From NCBI RefSeq assembly GCF_036182465.1, contig NZ_CP108081.1, positions 5,084,001 through 5,148,000 of the forward strand: DNA of 64,000 nucleotides, in the 5' to 3' direction. The notes below the pieces were generated by a model. It did not search any database, was not told where the DNA came from, and worked only from the letters and a program-made list of their open reading frames with translations. The DNA is from Streptomyces sp. NBC_00258. Lineage in GTDB: Bacteria; Actinomycetota; Actinomycetes; Streptomycetales; Streptomycetaceae. Below, piece after piece: positions 58,252 to 64,000 of the stretch; positions within the stretch are counted from its first letter, which is position 1, and each line of letters starts with the position of its first letter. A program made the translations under genes and the position numbers.

Positions 58252-59176
58252 GCCCAAGAACACCGCAAAGCCCAAGAACACCGAGACGGCGGAGCGGCAG
58301 CGCCTGAGCGTCTTCAAGACCTACAAGCTGTACGTCGGGGGCAAGTTCCCCCGCAGCGAGAGCGGCCGGGTGTACGAGGTGACGGACTCGAAGGGCAAGT
58401 GGCTGGCGAACGCGCCCCTCTCCTCCCGCAAGGACGCCCGTGACGCGGTGGTCGCCGCCCGCAAGGCCTTCGGCGGCTGGTCCGGAGCGACCGCGTACAA
58501 CCGCGGCCAGGTCCTCTACCGCGTCGCGGAGATGCTGGAGGGCCGCAGGGACCAGTTCGTACGGGAGGTCGCGGACTCGGAAGGACTCTCCAGGTCCAAG
58601 GCCGCGGCGGTCGTCGACGCGGCGATCGACCGCTGGGTCTGGTACGCGGGCTGGACCGACAAGATCGCCCAGGTCGTGGGCGGCGGCAACCCGGTCGCGG
58701 GCCCGTACTTCAACCTCTCCACCCCCGAGCCGACGGGTGTGGTGACGGTCCTGGCCCCCCAGGAGTCGTCCTTCCTCGGGCTGGTCTCGGTGATCGCCCC
58801 GGTGATCGCGACCGGCAACACGGTGATCGTGATCGCGAGCGAGAAGTACCCGCTCCCCGCGCTGTCGCTGGGCGAGGTGCTGGCCACCTCCGACGTTCCG
58901 GGCGGGGTCGTCAACGTCCTCTCCGGAAAGACGGCGGAGATCGCGGCCCCGCTGGCCGCGCACCAGGACGTCAACGCGATCGACCTCGCGGGCGCGGACG
59001 ACGTACTCGCGAAGGAACTGGAGGTCGCGGCCGCGGACAACCTCAAGCGGGTCGTCCGTCCACAGGCTGTGGATTACTTTGCGGCACCGGGCATCGAGCG
59101 CCTCACCGCCTTCCTCGAAACGAAGACGGTCTGGCACCCGACGGGCGCACTGGGCGCCTCCGGCTCGTCGTACTGA
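58241..59176 (+). CDS. Half-length aldehyde-dehydrogenase-like protein without catalytic Cys
   Basis: A protein of 311 residues, clearly of the ALDH superfamily over its first 265. The Y-V-G-G-K-F start, A-R-K-A-F-G-G-W, Y-A-G-W-T-D-K and the P-T-G-V-V-T-V-L-A-P-Q-E-S segment match the neighbour. The fold stops where the NAD-binding half ends. There is no Q-G-Q-x-C nucleophile and no E-L-G-G base; a short C-terminal tail replaces the catalytic half. P-W-N-F is P-Q-E-S. The 11-nt overlap with the full-length gene implies strict co-expression, so it is probably a non-catalytic partner subunit. It reads without interruption and does not look like a recent deletion. Confidence 0.82.
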   Translation: MSDKPKNTAKPKNTETAERQRLSVFKTYKLYVGGKFPRSESGRVYEVTDSKGKWLANAPLSSRKDARDAVVAARKAFGGWSGATAYNRGQVLYRVAEMLEGRRDQFVREVADSEGLSRSKAAAVVDAAIDRWVWYAGWTDKIAQVVGGGNPVAGPYFNLSTPEPTGVVTVLAPQESSFLGLVSVIAPVIATGNTVIVIASEKYPLPALSLGEVLATSDVPGGVVNVLSGKTAEIAAPLAAHQDVNAIDLAGADDVLAKELEVAAADNLKRVVRPQAVDYFAAPGIERLTAFLETKTVWHPTGALGASGSSY

Positions 59177-59205
59177 CGGCCACCGCGTTCGTCGTACCGA
59201 CGGCG

Positions 59206-59264
59206 CCGAAGACGGGAGAGCCGCGCTTCCCCACCGTCCGGGGGAGGCGCGGCTCTCTCTTCGG
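59206..59264. terminator. Bidirectional hairpin terminator
   Basis: GAGAGCCGCGC-TT-CCCC pairs with GGGG-AG-GCGCGGCTCTC (17 bp, one wobble). An outer CCGAAGA/TCTTCGG pairing extends it. It lies between the convergent ALDH operon and the small secreted protein gene. Confidence 0.8.
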
Positions 59265-59305
59265 CCGTGGCGCGACTCCCGTCGCGCCACGGGCGGTTGT
59301 ACGGC

Positions 59306-59707
59306 TCAGTGCAGCAGGCCCGTCACCTGTCCCAGTACCGGAACGGCACCCAGCGACTGGGCCTGGGCGACCGGGGCCGTGAGCATGGTCGTCGCCAGCG
59401 GCGGGAAGTCGGCGACCTGGGTGGCGAGCCCGTTGTCGAGGGGGTCGACACCCGTGCCGGCCAGCGGGTTGGGCTTCAGACCCGCGACCGGGCCGGTCAC
59501 GTAACCCACGGTCCGGGTCAGCGCCTGGACACCCGCCTGCGGGTCGATGTTGCCCAGCGAGGTGGGCCGGGTGCGGACCACGTCCACGACGGGTTCGGTG
59601 TCCGCGGCCGCCGAGGTCGCTCCCACGCCCACCGCGATGCCCGCGGTCGTGAGGGCCAGCAACGCGCGCCGGGCGGTCGGGTTCTGGGAGGCCGAGAATC
59701 GTGCCAT
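59306..59707 (-). CDS. Small secreted protein
   Basis: A protein of 133 residues. A signal peptide (R-R-A-L-L-A-L-T-T-A-G, cleavage near A-A-A-D, about residue 35) is followed by a mature part rich in Pro, Leu, Gly and Val with no Cys. Proteins of this type in Streptomyces are sometimes labelled ATP-binding without any supporting motif; I see none. GGTGG lies 8 nt before the ATG. Function unknown; possibly a cell-surface or spore-associated protein. Confidence 0.7.
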   Translation of the reverse strand: MARFSASQNPTARRALLALTTAGIAVGVGATSAAADTEPVVDVVRTRPTSLGNIDPQAGVQALTRTVGYVTGPVAGLKPNPLAGTGVDPLDNGLATQVADFPPLATTMLTAPVAQAQSLGAVPVLGQVTGLLH

Positions 59708-59834
59708 GGCTGCTGCCACCTTCTGCTGCGCAAAGTAATCGGGTCGATACGAAGGGTAGTTGAGGTGTGATGCCCGCTCCAAAGGCGACCCGCGGGGTCG
59801 GCGGGGGGCGCTCGATGCGTCAGACTGGTGTCTC

Positions 59835-60482
59835 GTGAGTTCACATCTCCCGAATTCCGCGACAACCGCCCGCGTCGTGCTGCTGTGCGGCCCCTCGGGC
59901 TCCGGCAAGTCCCTGGTCGCGGCCCGCGCCGGCCTTCCGGTACTGCGGCTCGACGACTTCTACAAAGAGGGCGACGACCCGACGCTGCCGCAGGTGGCGG
60001 GGAGTTCGGACATCGACTGGGACCACCCGCTGTCCTGGGACGCGGACGCCGCGGTCGCGGCGATATCCGAGCTGTGCCGGACGGGACGTACGAGCGTTCC
60101 GATGTACGACATCTCCCTCAGCGCGCGTACGGGCGAGGAGACCGTGGACATCGAGGGGGCACCCACCTTCATCGCGGAAGGCATCTTCGCCGCGGAGATC
60201 GTGGCGCGGTGCCGTGAGGCCGGCGTGCTGGCCGACGCGCTGTGCCTGAACCGGGGTGCGGTGGCCACGTTCCGGCGGCGGTTCCTGCGGGATCTGCGGG
60301 AGGGGCGGAAGTCCGTGCCGTTCCTGCTGCGTCGCGGCTGGCGGCTGATGCGGGCCGAGCGGTCGATCGTGGCCCGGCAGACCGCGCTGGGCGCGCACCC
60401 CTGCGACAAGGACGAGGCCCTGGACCGGCTGGCCGCCGCGACCGCCGGGCACTGCGCGGCACCACGCCCGACGACGGCGTAG
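59835..60482 (+). CDS. Uridine-kinase-like P-loop protein
   Basis: A protein of 215 residues. Walker A is G-P-S-G-S-G-K-S (19-26). An L-D-D-F-Y segment follows, with its Asp-Asp-Phe-Tyr nucleoside-binding motif, then D-W-D-H-P and a Y-D-I motif. This is the arrangement in uridine/cytidine kinases. An E-G-I-F segment and an Arg-rich lid helix complete the core. It would phosphorylate uridine or a related nucleoside with ATP or GTP. The position fits nucleoside salvage alongside PNP and deoC. The GTG at 59835 precedes the first strand; no strong ribosome binding site is seen. Confidence 0.82.
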   Translation: MSSHLPNSATTARVVLLCGPSGSGKSLVAARAGLPVLRLDDFYKEGDDPTLPQVAGSSDIDWDHPLSWDADAAVAAISELCRTGRTSVPMYDISLSARTGEETVDIEGAPTFIAEGIFAAEIVARCREAGVLADALCLNRGAVATFRRRFLRDLREGRKSVPFLLRRGWRLMRAERSIVARQTALGAHPCDKDEALDRLAAATAGHCAAPRPTTA

Positions 60483-60512
60483 CGGCACCTCCCCCGGCGG
60501 CGCGGCTCGGCG

Positions 60513-60920
60513 TCAGCCCGCGGGACAGCCCGCGGTCGCGCCGCTCCAGCAGTGCGAGGACGGCGTGTTCTCGAACGAACTGGAGAAGTTCGTGTTGGAG
60601 CCGGCCGGCAGACCCCAGGAGTCGCCGGTCCAGTTGGTGCCCGAGTAGAACCACAGGTTGCTGTCGGGGTCACGGTTCTTGGCCGAGCTCACCGTGTTGT
60701 CGACGGCGGTCGAGGTGCCGTAGTAGGTCATCCCGCTGTAGGTCTTCTTGCTGTTCAGCGTGTCGTAGACACCGCCCGCGTAGTCCAGGTTGCGGTAGAG
60801 GCACGCCTCGTCCACGTTGCAGCTGCCGTCGTAGCTGGCCGCCTGCGCGGGCGTGATCGCGGCGAAGACCGCCGCGACGGACATCGCCGACGCCGCCAGA
60901 AGACCTCGTGCTCTTGTCAT
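60513..60920 (-). CDS. Secreted peptidase-inhibitor family I36 protein
   Basis: A protein of 135 residues. A signal peptide ends at A-Q-A-A (about residue 28), followed by a Cys-containing gamma-crystallin-like domain (C-N-V-D-E-A-C-L-Y-R-N-L-D-Y-A-G-G) typical of inhibitor family I36, whose founder is the Streptomyces metalloprotease inhibitor SMPI. The second half holds W-F-Y-S-G-T-N-W and a C-terminal Cys pair. It may restrain an extracellular metalloprotease such as the one encoded at 52062, but this pairing is conjecture. GGCAGGAA precedes the ATG. Confidence 0.78.
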   Translation of the reverse strand: MTRARGLLAASAMSVAAVFAAITPAQAASYDGSCNVDEACLYRNLDYAGGVYDTLNSKKTYSGMTYYGTSTAVDNTVSSAKNRDPDSNLWFYSGTNWTGDSWGLPAGSNTNFSSSFENTPSSHCWSGATAGCPAG

Positions 60921-61099
60921 TTCCTGCCCTTCGTTCCGGAGCGATTGCGCAGGTGATCTTGGCGCATGGGCCGACACGCCAAACGATCACTCCGGACAAT
61001 GGCCGAAATCTCGGTGATCATGACCAGAACACATACGTTCGAACCGCCCGGCCCCTTGAGCCACTTGACCGGTTCGCATCACGAATGATCATCTGAAAC

Positions 61100-62101
61100 A
61101 TGCGTAACAGGACGAGCCCGGTGACCGGGGCCCGCGCGATGATCCCCCTGGCGGCAGCCACCGCACTCCTCGCCACCGGCTGCGGCAGCGGCGACACCGC
61201 CCGGGACGAGCGGAACGGCAAGGACACCGAACCGGTCGTCGCCACCTCGTTCGCCAACGCGCCCAAGGCCTACCCGCTGGACGCCTACCGCCCGACCGCC
61301 GCGGAGACCTCGACGGTCGACCACGCGGTCCGCGTCCTGGCCGGTCCCTGCTTGAAGAAGTTCGGCGTGACCTGGCCCGCGTACGAGGCGTCCGGGGCCG
61401 GCATTCCGCTCAACGCCCGCAAGTACGGGCCCACGGACCTGGATTCGGTCCGCGTGTACGGCTACAAGCCGCCGCTGCCCGACGGCGTCACCCGGCAGGA
61501 GGCCGTGACGGCTCAGCGGAAGGCGCAGGCCCGGGACAGAACGATCACTCCCGTCGCGGCCGCCGTCTACACCGGGACGGCTCAGGAGGCACAGAAGAAG
61601 GGCGGCGCCTCCACCGAGGTCCCGGCCGGCGTGCCCGAGGGCGGCTGCCACGGACAGGCGCGGCGTGCGGCCCTGGCCGACCGGGCCGCCGACGATCTGA
61701 CGAAGGTCCAGACGCTGTTCTTCGAGGCGTCCGCCACCACGAAGAAGGATCCCGGCACGGTCGCCCTCGACAAGCGGTGGAGCGCCTGTATGCGGAAGGC
61801 CGGACTGACGTATCCGGACCCGCTCGCGGCGGCCGACGACGAGACCTGGCGCACCCGGCGGACCAGCCCGGACGGCCCGCACCCGAGCTTCCCCGCGCCC
61901 TCCGCCAAGGAGATCGCCACGGCGGAGGCCGATGTCCGCTGCAAGGCCACGACCGGCTACGTGGCGAAGCGGCACGCAATCGAGTCCGGCCACCAGAAGC
62001 GGCTCATCGAGAAGAACGAGGCCACGCTCACCGCGGTGAACGACCGCAAGCGGCGCATGGTCGAGCGCGCGGAAACCGTCGTGGCGAAGGACAAGAAGTA
62101 G
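61100..62101 (+). CDS. Hypothetical lipoprotein
   Basis: A protein of 333 residues. The lipobox Leu-Ala-Thr-Gly-Cys (about Cys28) follows a hydrophobic run. The mature part is largely helical and highly charged, with scattered Cys (about 83, 185, 231 and 280) that could form two disulphides. The C-terminal 60 residues look like a coiled coil (E-K-N-E-A-T-L-T-A-V-N-D-R-K-R-R-M-V-E-R). Such proteins are common and unnamed in Streptomyces. The gene is convergent with sigQ across a C-run-rich gap. Confidence 0.68.
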   Translation: MRNRTSPVTGARAMIPLAAATALLATGCGSGDTARDERNGKDTEPVVATSFANAPKAYPLDAYRPTAAETSTVDHAVRVLAGPCLKKFGVTWPAYEASGAGIPLNARKYGPTDLDSVRVYGYKPPLPDGVTRQEAVTAQRKAQARDRTITPVAAAVYTGTAQEAQKKGGASTEVPAGVPEGGCHGQARRAALADRAADDLTKVQTLFFEASATTKKDPGTVALDKRWSACMRKAGLTYPDPLAAADDETWRTRRTSPDGPHPSFPAPSAKEIATAEADVRCKATTGYVAKRHAIESGHQKRLIEKNEATLTAVNDRKRRMVERAETVVAKDKK

Positions 62102-62298
62102 GGGCGGCACAAACGAAAGGAGGCCCAGTCAGACCCCCCGGTCTGCCTGGACCCACTCCCGTTTTCCCCCGTGGTCCCCCGTGACCCCGTTGGTTCCCCC
62201 CGGTACTGCTCCCCCGTGCTGTCCGTCGCCTCCCCCCGGAGTGACGAACACCCTGCCCGCTACCTCCCCCCGGAGTGACGGGCATCCCCCCACACCCT
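62102..62298. repeat. C-run / G-run cluster between lipoprotein and sigQ genes
   Basis: At least ten runs of 4-6 C on the plus strand in about 150 nt, many as CCCCCGTG, plus a direct repeat of CTCCCCCCGGAGTGACG at about 62232 and 62266. On the minus strand, the sigQ mRNA strand, these are G-runs in the sigQ 3' region. Confidence 0.75.
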
Positions 62299-63057
62299 TC
62301 AGGCGACAAGCTCCCCGAAGGACTCTTCCTCGTCACGGCCGAAGCTGAGGACCTGGTCCTCGCGCAGCCGGCGGAGTGACCGCCAGATGCTGGACTTCAC
62401 CGTGCCGACACTGATGTCGAGGATCTCCGCGATCTCCGGGTCCGTGCGGCCCTCGTAGTAACGGAGGACCAGCATGGTGCGCTGGAGTTCGGGCAGCCGG
62501 GCGAGCGCCTGCCACAGGACGGCGCGCAGCTCGGTGCCGCGCATCGCGTCCGTGTCGCCGGCCGTCTCCGGCAGCTCCTCGGTCGGGTACTCGTTCAGCT
62601 TGCGGCGGCGCCACGCGCTGATGTGCAGATTGGTCATCGTGCGGCGGAGGTAGCCCCCGACCGCGGCCTTGTCGCTGATCCGGTCCCATGCCCGGTAGGT
62701 CGAGAACAGTGCGCTCTGCAGCAGGTCCTCGGCCTCGAAGCGGTCACCGGTCAGGTGGTAGGCGGTTGCGTACAGGGAGGCGCGGCGCTCCTGGACGTAG
62801 GCGGTGAACTCCGCCTCCGACACCGAACGACGCTCCCCCGTGACCTCCCCGTACGCTGCCCCCGTTCCCCCGTGGGCAACCCCCGTGCTGCTTCCCCCCG
62901 TGTGTGCGTCAACCACCGTCATGTACCCGGTGTGCTGACGCCCGGTGCCGCGAGCGCACCCCCGCCCGCTCACGGCACCGGACTTCTCCGTGCTCCTCGT
63001 GACGTCGTGGAGCCGCGTGACAACTGCGCCAGTACTGGTGCTGTGCAGCGTGTTCAT
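62299..63057 (-). CDS. sigQ: ECF-like sigma factor of the SigE family
   Basis: About 252 residues. The first 75 are low-complexity. Region 2 (F-T-A-Y-V-Q-E-R-R-A-S-L-Y-A-T-A-Y-H-L-T-G-D, then D-L-L-Q-S-A-L) and region 4 (L-P-E-L-Q-R-T-M-L-V-L-R-Y-Y-E-G-R-T-D-P-E-I-A-E-I-L-D-I-S-V-G-T-V-K-S) are canonical. It recruits RNA polymerase to specific promoters and, beside afsQ1 in S. coelicolor, acts with the AfsQ system in nitrogen-linked antibiotic control. The ATG at 63057 has GGGGGGCG upstream; an ATG at 62922 would remove most of the low-complexity part. The N-terminal coding segment is itself rich in G-runs on the mRNA. Confidence 0.85.
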   Translation of the reverse strand: MNTLHSTSTGAVVTRLHDVTRSTEKSGAVSGRGCARGTGRQHTGYMTVVDAHTGGSSTGVAHGGTGAAYGEVTGERRSVSEAEFTAYVQERRASLYATAYHLTGDRFEAEDLLQSALFSTYRAWDRISDKAAVGGYLRRTMTNLHISAWRRRKLNEYPTEELPETAGDTDAMRGTELRAVLWQALARLPELQRTMLVLRYYEGRTDPEIAEILDISVGTVKSSIWRSLRRLREDQVLSFGRDEEESFGELVA

Positions 63058-63165
63058 CTCGCGCCCCCCGTCGTGGAGTTCCGGTTCTTCGGTACTTCGC
63101 TGTGGTGCTTCCTTGCCTGTGACCAAAAGCTTGCCGGGGTCACTTCATGACGGTGTCCGCCGACT

Positions 63166-63181
63166 GTCACAGACCTGTCAC
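63166..63181. promoter_or_regulatory. AfsQ1-type binding site
   Basis: GTCAC-agacct-GTCAC matches the GTnAC-N6-GTnAC consensus known for AfsQ1. It lies between sigQ and afsQ1, 109 nt before the sigQ ATG and about 150 nt before the afsQ1 start. Confidence 0.75.
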
Positions 63182-63332
63182 AGGGGCTCGGCCCAGTCGG
63201 CCCACAGACCGATCACAGAGAAGCGTCGTACGGCTACTCATCCGACACACGGCCACCCACTCGTACGCGGGACATGTGTGGGAGCGCTCCAACAGTCGAT
63301 ACACGTCCATGTCATGGGACAGAATGACGTCC

Positions 63333-64000
63333 GTGCCTTCCCTGTTGCTGATCGAGGACGACGACGCCATCCGGACGGCCCTGGAGCTCTCTCTGACGCG
63401 CCAGGGACACCGGGTGGCCACCGCTGCCACCGGCGAGGACGGTCTGAAGCTGTTGCGCGAGCAACGGCCCGATCTGATCGTCCTCGATGTGATGCTGCCG
63501 GGCATCGACGGATTCGAGGTGTGCCGCCGCATCCGGCGTACGGACCAGCTGCCGATCATTCTGCTGACCGCGCGCAGTGACGACATCGACGTCGTGGTCG
63601 GGCTGGAGTCCGGCGCCGACGACTATGTGGTGAAACCCGTGCAGGGGCGTGTGCTCGACGCCCGTATCCGTGCCGTGCTGCGCCGCGGCGAGCGCGAGGC
63701 GAACGACGCGGCGACCTTCGGTTCGCTGGTCATCGACCGTGCGGCGATGACCGTGACGAAGAACGGCGAGGATCTGCAGCTGACGCCCACCGAGCTGCGG
63801 CTGCTCCTCGAACTGAGCCGCCGGCCCGGGCAGGCGCTGTCCCGCCAGCAGTTGCTGCGGCTGGTGTGGGAGCACGACTACCTCGGCGACTCACGGCTCG
63901 TCGACGCGTGTGTGCAGCGGCTGCGCGCGAAGGTGGAGGACGTGCCGTCCTCCCCCACCCTGATCCGTACGGTTCGGGGAGTCGGCTACCGGCTGGACAG
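63333..64000 (+). CDS. afsQ1: Two-component response regulator AfsQ1 (3' end outside window)
   Basis: 222 codons are present and the window ends in V-G-Y-R-L-D, only a few residues from the expected end. The receiver domain has Asp52 in V-L-D-V-M-L-P as phosphorylation site, with conserved Thr in L-L-T-A-R and Lys in V-V-K-P. The OmpR-type winged helix follows, with R-L-V-D-A-C-V-Q-R-L-R-A-K-V-E. With the AfsQ2 kinase (expected just downstream) it responds to nitrogen or amino-acid stress and controls sigQ and antibiotic genes. The GTG at 63333 matches the S. coelicolor start; an ATG at 63324 is in frame. CAGAAT lies 7 nt upstream of the GTG. Confidence 0.9.
   Translation, partial: MPSLLLIEDDDAIRTALELSLTRQGHRVATAATGEDGLKLLREQRPDLIVLDVMLPGIDGFEVCRRIRRTDQLPIILLTARSDDIDVVVGLESGADDYVVKPVQGRVLDARIRAVLRRGEREANDAATFGSLVIDRAAMTVTKNGEDLQLTPTELRLLLELSRRPGQALSRQQLLRLVWEHDYLGDSRLVDACVQRLRAKVEDVPSSPTLIRTVRGVGYRLD

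Noticed and set aside
58241..59176. Short ALDH as a frameshifted pseudogene
   Set aside because: The frame is continuous to a normal stop, is coupled to the upstream gene, and the remaining 3' region does not contain the missing catalytic half in another frame.
1..64000. tRNA, rRNA, insertion sequences, phage genes, CRISPR array
   Set aside because: No tRNA cloverleaf, no transposase or integrase motif and no regular repeat-spacer pattern was seen in the parts read.

Overview
This window is a high-GC actinobacterial chromosome segment, almost certainly Streptomyces. Supporting signs are the strong third-position GC, GTG/TTG starts, many leaderless genes and the protein families present. From memory, the gene order hutH, GGDEF, enoyl-CoA hydratase, cya, birA, pccB, pccE, maf, accA2, deoR, lpdA, PNP, PMM, deoC, ALDH, sigQ, afsQ1 matches the S. 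coelicolor SCO4932 to SCO4907 block. That match was not checked against a database. No tRNA, rRNA, CRISPR array, prophage or insertion sequence was seen.

Left part (1-11.5 kb): accessory genes. These are a TIGR04222-type membrane protein, a 5'-truncated DUF4291 remnant, DUF5958, an LRV/HEAT-like repeat protein, a DUF5829-type secreted protein, a lipoprotein, a luciferase-like monooxygenase, an FAD monooxygenase, a Ser/Thr kinase with an extracellular lectin domain, and a VOC protein. From 11.6 to 14.8 kb is an iron-box-controlled siderophore uptake operon (binding lipoprotein plus two permeases, no ATPase). From 14.9 to 30.6 kb are a zinc alcohol dehydrogenase with a divergent MmyB-like regulator, an ABM-truncated haemoglobin fusion, a large secreted subtilase, a MacB-type ABC exporter, a lipoprotein L,D-transpeptidase, a LAxTG sortase substrate, a GT4 glycosyltransferase, a DEAD-box helicase and a cold-shock protein.

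Middle (30.7-45.1 kb): histidine ammonia-lyase, a GAF-GGDEF diguanylate cyclase, enoyl-CoA hydratase, adenylate cyclase, and an acyl-CoA carboxylase cluster. The cluster comprises PccB, PccE, the biotinylated AccA2 and the biotin ligase BirA that would modify it. Maf, an SGNH hydrolase and a 42-residue membrane protein lie between.

Right part (45.2-64 kb): a deoxynucleoside salvage and catabolism set of a DeoR regulator, PNP, a phosphohexo/pentomutase, DeoC, an aldehyde dehydrogenase and an overlapping half-length aldehyde dehydrogenase. The PNP and deoC promoters share the same 12-bp perfect palindrome, which suggests one regulon. Then come small secreted proteins, a uridine-kinase-like protein, and the divergent sigQ / afsQ1 pair with an AfsQ1-type binding site between them. 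The window ends inside afsQ1.

Two families of dispersed intergenic repeats (A and B, four copies each) and at least twelve predicted leaderless promoters (TANNNT 6-7 nt before the start codon) run through the window.
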